Part shown: positions 55,224-63,999 of the stretch, piece after piece
Layout of the letters: the number at the start of each line of letters is the position of its first letter
Position numbering within the stretch: the first letter of the stretch is position 1
DNA from: Amorphoplanes digitatis
GTDB taxonomy: Bacteria > Actinomycetota > Actinomycetes > Mycobacteriales > Micromonosporaceae
Assembly: GCF_014205335.1 (NCBI RefSeq)
Contig: NZ_JACHNH010000001.1
Span: forward strand, 7,310,501-7,374,500
Length of the DNA: 64,000 nucleotides
Direction: 5' to 3'
Position numbers and translations under genes: made by a program
The notes under the pieces: model-generated
The model's input: the letters and a program-made list of their open reading frames with translations, nothing else
The model's database searches: none
Told to the model about the DNA's origin: nothing

Positions 55224-55994
55224 TCACACGGTGGTACAGCTCACCGGGGCAGCGGGACCCTCGCTCGTTCCGGCGGACGGCAGGCGCACCGTGCACCTGG
55301 CCTTCGGCCCACTCGCCTCGACCACGACCTCGTCGACACCGCCGGTCGTCGCCGTCAAACCCACCGTCGCGGGACCATCCACACCGACGAGCACCGCGGC
55401 ACGGGCCAGCACGTACCGCGAGTCCGACTCCTCGCTGACCGACTCGATCTTCGCCTCGAGCACTTCGCCGGCCTTCATGCCGGGAAACGTGATCTTCGCG
55501 GTGATGGCCGAATCGGGCCCCGCGACAGCGCGCTGAGCGACGATCATCGGCTCGGAGGCCACCGACGCCTCACCGGGACGCACCACGACCAACGCCGCCG
55601 CGCCCGCCATCAGCACCGCCAGCAGGCTCAACAGCCCGGCCGACAGCACGGCGACGACGCCACGGCGCCCAGCCCGCCGCACCGACGACGCCGTCCCCAG
55701 AAGCGCGGCCAACTGTCCACCGACCGCGACAAGGACCGCGACCAGCGCCGCCACCACCGCACCGACGGCCAGCACCTGCGCCGTACCCGAGCGGTCCAGC
55801 CGTCCGGCCGCCGCCAGACACAACCCGGTCACCAGAACACCCAGCAGACAGACCGTCACCACAACCGGCTTCGTGCCGGCACCGATCCCCACCCCCTGCT
55901 CGGGTACGCCGGACGAAACCTCCGCGTCCTGTTCCCCTGCTGGTGGCGTGGCCTGCACGTCTGTCACGGCGTCTCCGATCAACGGGCGAGCCAC
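55224..55994 (-). CDS. Hypothetical membrane protein with an exported C-terminal domain
   Basis: No family recognised. The 256-residue product has a polar N terminus of about 40 residues and three membrane segments (near residues 42-62, 70-98 and 110-138). A C-terminal domain of about 115 residues ends in CTVRLPSAGTSEGPAAPVSC, whose two cysteines could form a disulfide outside the cell. It lies 78 bp upstream of the reductase gene on the same strand. Confidence 0.7.
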   Translation of the reverse strand: MARPLIGDAVTDVQATPPAGEQDAEVSSGVPEQGVGIGAGTKPVVVTVCLLGVLVTGLCLAAAGRLDRSGTAQVLAVGAVVAALVAVLVAVGGQLAALLGTASSVRRAGRRGVVAVLSAGLLSLLAVLMAGAAALVVVRPGEASVASEPMIVAQRAVAGPDSAITAKITFPGMKAGEVLEAKIESVSEESDSRYVLARAAVLVGVDGPATVGLTATTGGVDEVVVEASGPKARCTVRLPSAGTSEGPAAPVSCTTV

Positions 55995-56063
55995 GAGCGA
56001 CTCATCAACCCATCAGCAGCCTATGGGAATGATCATCCACCGATGGTGCGCGGATCCTGTCCG

Positions 56064-56501
56064 CTAACGCCGACGGGTCTTTCGCAGCCGCATCGCCCGT
56101 AGGGCGAGATCCTCGGCCACGTCACCCATGGCGGGCGCAGATCCACCCTCGCCGCAGCATGGTGGCTTGGTGCGCTTCTCCGAGGGAGTCGGTGCATGGC
56201 CAACGAGGCGGTAGAGCTCGTAGTAGACGTTGAACTCGGCGTCAGCGTCATCGTGGTCGCCGACCAGGATCAGCCACGCCCTGGCCTGCGACTCGAACGC
56301 CACCACAGCGCGAAGGCTGCCACCAAGATGCTTGTCGCACAGCCGGTCGAGCGGTTCGGTGCCGGTAAGGCGATATGAGAGGGCCGCGCAACCACGCGCC
56401 TCAAGGTCCCGCAGAAACGCGAGTACCTTCTTCTGCTTGTCCTTCTGAAGATCCTTCAATTGCTGGGTGGCGCGCTGCGTCATGACGATTCTCGTGCGCA
56501 T
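56064..56501 (-). CDS. RelE/ParE-like toxin candidate
   Basis: The 145-residue protein begins with RIVMTQRATQQLKDLQKDKQKKVLAFLRDLE and continues with YRLTGTEPLDRLCDKHLGGSLRAVVAF, LILVGDHDD and YYELYRL. This basic alpha/beta pattern resembles RelE/ParE-type toxins. A C-terminal extension of about 45 residues (ending RRR) is unusual for that fold. It lies 3 bp after a gene encoding a DNA-binding protein, the classic compact toxin-antitoxin layout, here with the regulator first. Confidence 0.6.
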   Translation of the reverse strand: MRTRIVMTQRATQQLKDLQKDKQKKVLAFLRDLEARGCAALSYRLTGTEPLDRLCDKHLGGSLRAVVAFESQARAWLILVGDHDDADAEFNVYYELYRLVGHAPTPSEKRTKPPCCGEGGSAPAMGDVAEDLALRAMRLRKTRRR

Positions 56502-56504
56502 GCG

Positions 56505-57020
56505 CTAGTCGGCGATCCCTAGCTCTTTTTCCAGTTCGTCCAAGTCCGTGTCGGTGCCTTCACCACGGCGCATCTGCCCCAGGCTCTCCTGCAGATCGTC
56601 ACGCTCCAGAAGCGCGCTGTCGGTGAGCCGAGACCAGACCTTGTTGAGCAAATCGCGATCATGGCCGGCGGCGCGCAGGTCGCGAACCAACACGACGACC
56701 TCATGCAAGCGCTGGGCGTCGAGACCGCTGCCGCGATCCGCGGCGGTCGAGAGGATCCCTCGCCGGCTCCATGCGCGGACAGTCGGTTCGCTGACCTGAA
56801 GCAGGGCGGCGGCGACAGAGACCGGCACGGGACCAAGATCTCCGAGGAACTCACGACCCACTTGAAGGAGCTCGGCGCGACTCTGGTCGTTCTTGTCGAG
56901 ACGGTCGGCGATCCGTTCAATGGCGCCTACGCGCTCCAGCACGCGCTGAACTTCGACACGCTTGGGCCGGCGGCGCTTGCGCTGCGCACGAAGCTTGGCC
57001 TTGTTCATCGCATAGCTCAT
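56505..57020 (-). CDS. HTH DNA-binding protein, antitoxin candidate
   Basis: The ATG at 57020 lies behind CGGAGGGCGGTGCC; the product is 171 residues. After a very basic N terminus (KAKLRAQRKRRRPKRVEVQR) and a helical segment it has a MerR/excisionase-like HTH at residues about 70-95 (VPVSVAAALLQVSEPTVRAW). An acidic C-terminal tail follows (TDTDLDELEKELGIAD) that could mask the partner. Gene order and spacing suggest an antitoxin for the RelE/ParE-like protein. Confidence 0.6.
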   Translation of the reverse strand: MSYAMNKAKLRAQRKRRRPKRVEVQRVLERVGAIERIADRLDKNDQSRAELLQVGREFLGDLGPVPVSVAAALLQVSEPTVRAWSRRGILSTAADRGSGLDAQRLHEVVVLVRDLRAAGHDRDLLNKVWSRLTDSALLERDDLQESLGQMRRGEGTDTDLDELEKELGIAD

Positions 57021-57419
57021 GGCACCGCCCTCCGCAGTCACTCTTTCGTGGCAACCCACCAGCGGGCCTTCACTCGTCCGTGTTTCGAGTATGCAGCACC
57101 TTTTCGAAAGCTGGAAGTCGCCGAACGTGGCTTGACGGGGTGAAAAGAACATATTTGGGCGTTTTCCGTGCCAGCTCGTCGTCAAGCATCGCGATATGCC
57201 ATCCACCGGCGTGTCCTTCCACCTTCAAGCGGGTTCAACGCTGCGCTCAGGCCGTCGCGCAGCCGCCAAGGCATCGCAAAATGTCGACGGCGCATTGCCG
57301 GTCGCCCAGGGGAGCCGCCGGGTTCGTTCAGCGGAGCAACCAGTCGGTTGGCTGACCTCGGTCTGCCTACGAGGGAATGATCAACCGTCGAATGGGGCGC
57401 ACGCCGGACATCAGCACGC
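57021..57419. other. 399-bp gene-free region upstream of the toxin-antitoxin-like pair
   Basis: No convincing gene. It is less GC-rich than its surroundings around 57100-57165, where the promoter of the antitoxin-like gene is likely. A palindrome TTTCGAAA (57102-57109) and a related TTTCGAGT at 57083 may form a regulatory site. The comEC stop lies at the far end. Confidence 0.5.
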
Positions 57420-59816
57420 TCAGGAGTCCGGCGGGTCGCCGCAGGCGACGACGGCGAGGCCTCCGCCGGTGCTGACCGCGGCCAGGTCACCCCCTTCATC
57501 GGTACGCAGGACGCGCGCACCGCCCCTGCCGAGGCGCGCGAGGAGCCCGGCATTCGGATGGCCGTAGTCGTTGCCCGCCCCGACGCTGACCAGCGCCACG
57601 GCGGGATCGACGGCGTCGACGAACTCCGGCAGCTGGTACGCGCTCCCGTGGTGGGCGACCTTCAGGACGTCGGCGCGTACGGCGGCCGGGCCGAGGTGGC
57701 TGAGCAGTTCCTGTTGCTCCTCGGTCTCGGCGTCGCCCGGCAGCAGCAGGGTCCGCCCGTCGACCCGGGCCCGCAGCACGAGCGAGTTGTTGTTCGGGTC
57801 GGAGCTGGTCCCCCGCAGCGGCTCGTACGGCCCCAGCACAGTCACCGCGAGCCCGCCGACCGTGTACGTCCACCCGGGGCCGACGGCCAGCATCGGCGTG
57901 CGCGCCCCGGCGGCCTGTGCCGCCACCAGTGCCCGGCCACCGGGCGGATCGGGCCAGTCGGGCGTGATGACGGCGCCGACGGACCGGTTCCGGAAGACCC
58001 CGGCGACCCCGCCGACGTGGTCGACATGGAAGTGGCTGACGACGAAGAGCAGGACCTGGCGTACGCCGAGCCGGCGCAGGCAGTGGTCGACGGGCGCAGG
58101 CTCGGGCCCGGCATCGACCACGACCGCCCGGCCGGCACCCGCCGGCAGCACCACGGCGTCGCCCTGCCCGACGGCGCAGGTGACGATCAGCCAGCGGGGC
58201 GGCGGCCAGCCGGACGCGAGCAACCGTACGGGCAGCGTGCCCACCACGGCACCGGCGCAGAGAACCGCGACGAGGCTCCGGACGACGGGCCGCCGGGCGG
58301 CGACGAGCAGCGCGACCGTGACGACGCCGAGCAGCAGCGCGCCGAGCACCCCGCCGGGCCACGGCAGCGCGCCGGCGGGCACCCGGGCGCCGTAGGTAGC
58401 GACGATGACGAGCCACCGCGCCGGCCACTGCCCCACCCAGGCGGTGAACTCCGCGCCGGCCGGCCACACCGGCGACAGCACGGCGGCGGAGACGCCGAGC
58501 AGCGTGGCGGGGGCGATCGCCGGCACGACGAGCAGGTTCGCCGGCACGGCCACGAGGCTCACCGACCCGGAGATCCCAGCCACGACGGGTCCGCACGCCA
58601 CCTGCGCCGCGGCCGGCACCGCGAGGGCCTCCGCGGCACCGGGCGGCCAGCCACGGTCGCGCAGCGCATCCCGCCACTTCGGAGCGAGCAGCAGCAGGCC
58701 GCCGGTGGCCAGCACGGAGAGCGCGAAGCCCACGTCGCCGGCCAGCTCGGGGTCGACGACGATCAGGACGGCCACCCCGGCGGCGAGCGCGGGCAGCGCC
58801 GCCCGGGTACGCCCAGCCGCGAGCCCGAGCAGACCGATCGCACCCATCGCCGCGGCCCGCACCACGCTCGGCGACGGCCGCGCCAGGATCACGAACCCGG
58901 CCAGCGCGACGGCGCAGACCAGAGCGGTGACGACCGGCCCGGCCCTGGCCCACCGCACCGCGAACAGCACCACGCCGATGATGATCGCCACGTTGGCGCC
59001 GCTGACCGCGTTCAGGTGAGTCATCCCGGTCTGCCGGAAGTCCTCCTCCAGGGCGGCGTCGAGGCGGCTGGTGTCGCCGACGACCAGGCCCGGCAGCAGA
59101 CCACCGACGTCGTCGGGCAGCGGCGCGCACGCCCGCTGCAGCCCGGCGCGCAGGGCACCGGCGCCGCGCTGCGCCCACGAGGGGCGGCCGCGCAGCCGCG
59201 GCGGATCATGGGCGGACAGCACGGCGGCGCGCAGATCACCGCCGCGCGGCGCCAGCAGCCGGCCCGCGACCGAGGCCCGCTGGCCGGGCAGCAGGACCCG
59301 CCACGCGGGATCGGAACCGAGCACCAACGCCCGCGCGGAGAGCCGCAGCCGAGGAGCATCGACGGGATACACGGCCGTGAGATCGACCGCGACCAGGTAC
59401 GTGGCCGGCAGCCCCCGCGATCCCCGCAGCGCCCGCGGATCATCACGCACCACCAGATCGACCCGTACGGTGGCGCCGTCGGCAACGAGCGCAGCGAGCG
59501 GCCCCGCCTCCCGCACACTCACCCGCGCGGCCGTGGCGACAGCGCCGCACCCCGCGCCGAGCAGCGCGGCGGCCACCAACCACCGAAGAGCACCCACCAT
59601 CCGCCACGCGGAAGCCCCGGACGCCTTGCCGGCTGACGACCCAATCAGCGCTGTCGCGGCCGCACCCATCAGCGCGACCCCGCCGACGATCAGACCGGCA
59701 CGGGCCGACAGGTACAGCGCGGCTAGCGCGGCCAGCCACAGCGCCACAGCGAAGCCGGCCAGGCGGAGGTCCGGTGCACGGCGATCGGCCCGTTCAGCAC
59801 CCACACGCCCGCTCAC
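57420..59816 (-). CDS. comEC: ComEC/Rec2-type DNA uptake channel protein
   Basis: The GTG-started 798-residue protein overlaps the comEA stop (GTGA). An N-terminal region with several membrane segments and an OB-like domain is followed by the competence domain (TGMTHLNAVSGANVAIII near residue 265) and further helices. The C-terminal metallo-beta-lactamase-like domain has FVVSHFHVDHVGG, LLPGDAE and LKVAHHGS. In competent bacteria ComEC carries single-stranded DNA across the membrane. In actinomycetes the locus is conserved although competence is rarely shown. Confidence 0.94.
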   Translation of the reverse strand: MSGRVGAERADRRAPDLRLAGFAVALWLAALAALYLSARAGLIVGGVALMGAAATALIGSSAGKASGASAWRMVGALRWLVAAALLGAGCGAVATAARVSVREAGPLAALVADGATVRVDLVVRDDPRALRGSRGLPATYLVAVDLTAVYPVDAPRLRLSARALVLGSDPAWRVLLPGQRASVAGRLLAPRGGDLRAAVLSAHDPPRLRGRPSWAQRGAGALRAGLQRACAPLPDDVGGLLPGLVVGDTSRLDAALEEDFRQTGMTHLNAVSGANVAIIIGVVLFAVRWARAGPVVTALVCAVALAGFVILARPSPSVVRAAAMGAIGLLGLAAGRTRAALPALAAGVAVLIVVDPELAGDVGFALSVLATGGLLLLAPKWRDALRDRGWPPGAAEALAVPAAAQVACGPVVAGISGSVSLVAVPANLLVVPAIAPATLLGVSAAVLSPVWPAGAEFTAWVGQWPARWLVIVATYGARVPAGALPWPGGVLGALLLGVVTVALLVAARRPVVRSLVAVLCAGAVVGTLPVRLLASGWPPPRWLIVTCAVGQGDAVVLPAGAGRAVVVDAGPEPAPVDHCLRRLGVRQVLLFVVSHFHVDHVGGVAGVFRNRSVGAVITPDWPDPPGGRALVAAQAAGARTPMLAVGPGWTYTVGGLAVTVLGPYEPLRGTSSDPNNNSLVLRARVDGRTLLLPGDAETEEQQELLSHLGPAAVRADVLKVAHHGSAYQLPEFVDAVDPAVALVSVGAGNDYGHPNAGLLARLGRGGARVLRTDEGGDLAAVSTGGGLAVVACGDPPDS

Positions 59817-61312
59817 ACCGTCACCAGGTCTTTGAGCTGCTCGAAACGGGCGGTGCCGATGCCCTCGACCTTGCGGAGGTCCGTGACGGCCCGGAAGCCG
59901 CCCTGTGCATCGCGGGCCTCCAGGATCCGCTGGGCCAGCACCGGTCCCACGCCCGGCAGGCCGTCCAGGTCGGCAAGGGTCGCGGTGTTCAGGTTCACCG
60001 GGCCGCCGGCGGGGCTGCCCGGCGCCGCGGGACCGGCCGGGCCGGTCGGAGCGGCGCCCGGCGGCGGGGTGACGCCAACCATGATCAGTTCGCCGTCGGC
60101 GATCTTGCGGGCCAGGTTCAGGGGTGCGACGTCCACACCCGGGTTGGCGCCGCCCGCGGCACGCAGGGCGTCCGCCACGCGGGCACCGGTCGGGAGTTGC
60201 ACCAGCCCCGGCTTGCGGACCTTGCCGCCGACCGCGACGACAACCTGAGCCGGGCCGGAGGCGCTCGGTGCGGCACCTGCGGCGGCCGGTGTGTCGCCCG
60301 CGAGCGGGGCGTCGGCGGCGACGGGATCGATTCCGGGCGGAGCCACCGGATCCACCCGGGGCCGCGCTCGCCAGGCCAGCAACGCCGCGACGAGCACGAC
60401 GACGACCGCGACGGCGGCCAGGGCCCGCACTCCCCTCCGGCCGGGATCGAAGGCGCCCGCACCGCTGAGCACGGCGCCGACCCCAAAACGTTCGGTACCC
60501 GGGGAGTCGTCGGCAAAGGGCCCGGCATCGGATGAGCCGGCCACATAGTGTCCGGCACCCGAAGAGCCAGCCTCATGAAATTCGGCACCCGAAGAGTCAG
60601 CCCCATAAAGTTCGGCACCCGTAAAGCCAGCCCCATGAAATTCGGCACCCGAAGAGTCAGCCGCAAAGGGCTCGGCGTCCGGGATGCCGGCCTCGAAGCG
60701 CCCGGCTCCCGCCGGATCGGGTCGGGCGGAATCGGGCCCGAAGAGGGCTGGCGGACGGATCGGGCGTCGCGCACCGGTCCCAGCCGCCCAGGCCGGCCGA
60801 TAGGCAAGATCCTCGGCCACCGGCTCGACGGGTCGCCGCGGCGGCGGCGCTTCCTCGCCGGGGCCGGGCTCGAGAGTCACGTCGTCAGGCCAGCCCGGCA
60901 ACAGATCGTCCCAGGTCAACGGCGGCCCACCCGGCACCGGCCAGCGTGAATCCTCCGCAGACCCTGTCGCCGGCACCCTCAAACCCGAAGAAGCCGGCGC
61001 CGGCGAAGCCGGAAATACCGGCACCTGCGAAGCGGGAATGGTCAACGCTTGCGAAACGGGAGAAGTCGGCCCGGGTGAAGCCGAAGAGACCGGCATTTGG
61101 GAAGCAGGGGAAGTCGGCACCCACGATGCCGAAGGAACGGGCTCCCGCAACGAGCCCGGCGCCGTCGCCCAGGGTGATCCCGCGGGATACCCCGACGGCG
61201 GCCCGCCCCCAGCACCCGAACCCACCACGGCCTCCCCGGCCGATGGCTCCTTCGGCGCCAGGACCGTCCGCAGCCTGGCGCTCACGTCGTCTGGATTCCT
61301 CGCCTCAAGCAC
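59813..61312 (-). CDS. comEA: ComEA-type DNA-binding helix-hairpin-helix protein with repeat-rich N-terminal region
   Basis: The GTG at 61312 gives 499 residues, far longer than typical ComEA (about 200-300). Residues 1-300 are low-complexity: Pro/Ser/Ala stretches, then five-residue-periodic repeats such as GAEFHGAGFTGAELYGADSS. A membrane helix (ALAAVAVVVVLVAALLAW) is followed by an SLBB-like domain (VAVGGKVRKPGLVQLPTGA). The final HhH pair is NLNTATLADLDGLPGVGPVLA and VEGIGTARFEQLKDLV, which binds double-stranded DNA at the surface before ComEC imports it. Confidence 0.9.
   Translation of the reverse strand: MLEARNPDDVSARLRTVLAPKEPSAGEAVVGSGAGGGPPSGYPAGSPWATAPGSLREPVPSASWVPTSPASQMPVSSASPGPTSPVSQALTIPASQVPVFPASPAPASSGLRVPATGSAEDSRWPVPGGPPLTWDDLLPGWPDDVTLEPGPGEEAPPPRRPVEPVAEDLAYRPAWAAGTGARRPIRPPALFGPDSARPDPAGAGRFEAGIPDAEPFAADSSGAEFHGAGFTGAELYGADSSGAEFHEAGSSGAGHYVAGSSDAGPFADDSPGTERFGVGAVLSGAGAFDPGRRGVRALAAVAVVVVLVAALLAWRARPRVDPVAPPGIDPVAADAPLAGDTPAAAGAAPSASGPAQVVVAVGGKVRKPGLVQLPTGARVADALRAAGGANPGVDVAPLNLARKIADGELIMVGVTPPPGAAPTGPAGPAAPGSPAGGPVNLNTATLADLDGLPGVGPVLAQRILEARDAQGGFRAVTDLRKVEGIGTARFEQLKDLVTV
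60545..60665. repeat. Imperfect 30- to 45-bp repeats in comEA
   Basis: Copies of a unit containing TTCGGCACCCGAAGAG(C/T)CAGCC recur near 60550, 60580, 60610 and 60640. They encode pentapeptide-like repeats (xSSGAEFHxAG). Local base composition is less GC-rich at third positions than in flanking genes, consistent with recent repeat expansion. Confidence 0.7.
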
Positions 61313-61419
61313 GGGCCGAAACTAGGCCTACCGGCCGGCGCCTGCCCGCTCCCCTGTGGACAACCCGGCGATGTGGAAAATCCCTACCCCACCCCCGCCT
61401 TGTGCTATGAGATAGCCCC

Positions 61420-62181
61420 GTGACACTCACCGACCTGGCCGACACCATCCGCCGTCTCCGAGCCGCCGGCTGCGTCTTCGCCGAGGACGAGGCCGCCGTG
61501 CTCGGCGAGGCCGCCGCCGACCCCCGCCACCTCGACGAGTTGGTCGGCCGCCGGGTCCGGGGCGAGCCCCTGGAACAGGTCGTCGGCTACGCGGACTTCT
61601 GCGGCGTCCGGGTCCGCCTGCGCCCCGGCGTCTTCGTTCCCCGCGTCCGCAGCGAACTCCTGGTCCGCACCGCGGCGACCGAGACCGGCCGCGTGGTCGT
61701 CGACCTCTGCTGCGGTTCCGGCGCCCTCGGCCTGGCCCTGCGCAGTCAGCGCCCGGACGTCACCCTCTTCGCCGCCGACAACGATCCCGTCGCCGTGGCC
61801 TGCGCCCGCGACAACCTGGGCGGCGACGTCTTCGAGGGCGATCTCTTCGAAGCCCTGCCGGCCGAACTCCGCGGGCGGATCGACATCCTGCTGGCCAACG
61901 TCCCGTACGTCGCGACCCGGCACATCCCCCTGCTCCCGGCCGAGGCGCGGGAGCACGAGCCGCACCAGGCCCTCGACGGCGGCGACGACGGGCTCGATGT
62001 CTTCCGCGCCGTCGTCGCGGGAGCCGCGCGGTGGCTGTCGCCCGGCGGCCTGATGCTCTCCGAGATCAGCGAGGCCCAGACCGGGCCCGCCGTCGCCGCG
62101 GTGCGGGCGGCAGGGCTCCGTCCGGACATCGCCGAGGACGACGAGCTCGAAGCCAGGGTCGTCACGGCCCGCCGAACCTGA
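61420..62181 (+). CDS. PrmC/HemK-related protein N5-glutamine methyltransferase-like protein
   Basis: The 253-residue protein has a class I SAM-binding motif DLCCGSGALGLAL (near residue 93) and ANVPYV at the substrate site, where PrmC has NPPY. The N-terminal helical domain and GEPLEQVVGYADFCGVRV match the PrmC-related family (TIGR03704-like). The Pro to Val change in NPPY may alter the substrate from release-factor glutamine. The true prmC is expected elsewhere. Confidence 0.88.
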   Translation: MTLTDLADTIRRLRAAGCVFAEDEAAVLGEAAADPRHLDELVGRRVRGEPLEQVVGYADFCGVRVRLRPGVFVPRVRSELLVRTAATETGRVVVDLCCGSGALGLALRSQRPDVTLFAADNDPVAVACARDNLGGDVFEGDLFEALPAELRGRIDILLANVPYVATRHIPLLPAEAREHEPHQALDGGDDGLDVFRAVVAGAARWLSPGGLMLSEISEAQTGPAVAAVRAAGLRPDIAEDDELEARVVTARRT

Positions 62182-62251
62182 GTTCCCGAACGGGAGCGCG
62201 CCGCGACCAGGCTCAGGTCGAACCCCATCGTTGACCCGGGCACCCCGAATG

Positions 62252-62365
62252 CGGCCACAACGAAACGGCCCCAGCCTCCGAGGGCCGCCACAACGAAACG
62301 CCGCCAGCGATCCGAAGGCCGCCACAACGAAACAGGCCCGCCCCCGAAGGCCTCCGCAGCGAAAC
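62252..62365. repeat. Four spaced 15- to 17-bp repeats between methyltransferase and DegV genes
   Basis: Copies of GGCCGCCACAACGAAAC or close variants end at 62266, 62299, 62333 and 62365, spaced 32-34 bp apart. They fill most of the 228-bp gap between converging genes. Intervening sequences are also GC-rich and partly similar (GCGATCCGAAG). Confidence 0.75.
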
Positions 62366-62409
62366 CGCTCCGGCGATCCGACCCGACACCGACTCCGTGG
62401 AACGGCCGG

Positions 62410-63255
62410 CTAGCGCCGGTGCACGACCACCCCGGCGACACCGGGGCCTACATGCGCCGCCACCACCGCGCCGATCTCCGTGATGTAGCAGTCCCGCAGC
62501 CGATCACCCAGCCTCACCGAGACCACATCCGCCAGCGCCGCCGCCCGATCCCCCGCGCCCAGATGGTGCACCGCGATATCGACCTCGCCCTCCCCAGACG
62601 CCTCCACCGCCAGATCGACAAGGCGGGCAAGCGCCCTCCCCGCCGTCCGGACCTTGTCCCGGACGACGATCACCCCGCCGTCCATATGCAGGATCGGCTT
62701 GACCGACAGCGCCGTGCCGAGCAGCGCCGACGCCGCCCCGATCCGCCCCCCACGCCTGAGAAACTCCAGCGTGTCCACGTAGAACAGCACACTGACCTGG
62801 GCGGAATGATCGACCGCTACCCGCCGTACCGTGTCAAGGTCGGCACCCCGGCTGGCCGCCGTCGCCGCGGCCAGCGCGACGAACCCCAGCCCCATTCCGG
62901 TCGTCTGGCTGTCCACGACCTGGACCTGCGGCCCGATCTCGGCCGCCGCCAGCACCGCGGCGTCGTAGGTTCCGGAGATCTGGGACGACAGGTGCACGGA
63001 GACGATGCCGTCCGCGCCGCCGTCCAGGAGATCGCGGTACGCGGCCGCGAACTGTTCGGGTGCGGGCCGGGACGTGCTGACCGCGACCCGCCGCTGCCCG
63101 AGTGCGTGTGCGACCTCGCCCGGCGAGATCTCCTCACCCTCGAGGCCTTCGACCCCGTTGATGACGACGGTGAGCGGGACGACGGTGAGGTCGTACGTCC
63201 CGCTCAGCTCGGACGGCAGGTACGCGGTGGAATCGGTGACGACCGCGACGGGCAT
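62410..63255 (-). CDS. DegV family fatty-acid-binding protein
   Basis: The 281-residue protein begins VAVVTDSTAYLPSE, contains VSVHLSSQISGTYDAA and VVDSQTTGMGLG, and has TLEFLRRGGRIGAASALLGTALSVKPIL, all DegV/FakB motifs. In Firmicutes FakB proteins present fatty acids to the kinase FakA. Many actinobacterial DegV proteins lack a known partner. It lies on the same strand as comEA-comEC, with the methyltransferase gene on the opposite strand between them. Confidence 0.94.
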   Translation of the reverse strand: MPVAVVTDSTAYLPSELSGTYDLTVVPLTVVINGVEGLEGEEISPGEVAHALGQRRVAVSTSRPAPEQFAAAYRDLLDGGADGIVSVHLSSQISGTYDAAVLAAAEIGPQVQVVDSQTTGMGLGFVALAAATAASRGADLDTVRRVAVDHSAQVSVLFYVDTLEFLRRGGRIGAASALLGTALSVKPILHMDGGVIVVRDKVRTAGRALARLVDLAVEASGEGEVDIAVHHLGAGDRAAALADVVSVRLGDRLRDCYITEIGAVVAAHVGPGVAGVVVHRR

Positions 63256-63279
63256 GCGGGCACCGTAGCCGATGGTGGG

Positions 63280-63645
63280 CTAGTTCGCGCGGATAGTGGC
63301 GACGACGAACGGCGTGCCCTGCTGGCAGGTCGTCATCATGCCGGGCTGGGCCTCGCCGGTCGCGGTGACCGAGGCGCCGACCTTGGCGACCGATTTGAGC
63401 GCGGTGTCCTTGATGATCAGCAGGTGGTCCTCGAGGAGCAGGCAGCCCGGCTCGACCCCGGCCGTGACCGTGCCGGAGATGGTCTTGCTGCCGGCGGGCG
63501 GCGGTTTGGTGCTGGACTCTTCGGTGGGGGCGGCGGAAGAGGTGGTGGTGGCGGGGACGGCGGCGGTGTCGTCGGAGGCGCCGTTGGCGCAGCCGGCGAG
63601 GGCCACGACGACCAGCAGGGGGATGGCGAGGCGTCGAATAGTCAT
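63280..63645 (-). CDS. Small lipoprotein of unknown function
   Basis: A 121-residue product with a signal peptide ending in lipobox LAGC (Cys19), a Thr/Ser/Ala/Pro linker of about 30 residues, and a compact C-terminal domain. The domain contains two cysteines (GCLLLE and TTCQQ) and repeated small beta-strand-like segments (ISGTVTAGVEPG, ASVTATGEAQPG). It resembles small OB-like exported domains, but I do not recognise a named family. Confidence 0.8.
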   Translation of the reverse strand: MTIRRLAIPLLVVVALAGCANGASDDTAAVPATTTSSAAPTEESSTKPPPAGSKTISGTVTAGVEPGCLLLEDHLLIIKDTALKSVAKVGASVTATGEAQPGMMTTCQQGTPFVVATIRAN

Positions 63646-63693
63646 GATGCCTTGGACGCTACCGGGTGGCCGGATCGTTCCTCGCGGCGGCGA

Positions 63694-63999
63694 TCAAACC
63701 GGCGGCGGCGTCGGCCGGTCGGTGAACGGGCCGACGTTGTAGGTGGCGATCTGCCAGCCCCGCTGCGCGTCGTGGGTGAGCTCGACCCAGTGGCAGTTCT
63801 GGAGCGCGCGCAGCGTGCGCAGCTGCTCGCGCGGCCAGCCGAGCAGGTGCCCGACCCCCGAGCGCACGGCCGCGCCGTGCGTGGCGACGACGACGGTGCC
63901 GCCGGGCTCGACCAGGTCGGCCGCGGCCTGTAGCGCCTCGGCGACCCGCTTGCCCAGGTCGTCGAGGGTCTCCACCTCGCCGCCGATGTCGTCGGCGCC
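63694..63999 (-). CDS. Histidine phosphatase family protein, 5' end outside window
   Basis: The frame runs out of the right edge. About 102 C-terminal residues are visible, with VVVATHGAAVRSGVGHLLGW, the second-His region of the histidine phosphatase (phosphoglycerate-mutase-like) fold. The first RHG motif is outside the window. In actinobacteria such a gene is often found with degV, comEA and rsfS; the substrate is not readable. Confidence 0.85.
   Translation of the reverse strand, partial: GADDIGGEVETLDDLGKRVAEALQAAADLVEPGGTVVVATHGAAVRSGVGHLLGWPREQLRTLRALQNCHWVELTHDAQRGWQIATYNVGPFTDRPTPPPV

Noticed and set aside
57196..57567. 123-codon plus-strand open frame upstream of the toxin-antitoxin-like pair
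   Set aside because: It runs into the 3' end of comEC in antisense, has no ribosome-binding site and no recognisable sequence features.
62252..62365. Possible CRISPR array
   Set aside because: Repeats are only 15-17 bp, degenerate, with 15- to 18-bp partly similar spacers, and no cas genes are present.
62419..63933. 504-codon plus-strand open frame over degV and the lipoprotein gene
   Set aside because: Arg/His/Asp-rich shadow of the minus-strand genes, which have recognisable DegV motifs and a lipobox.
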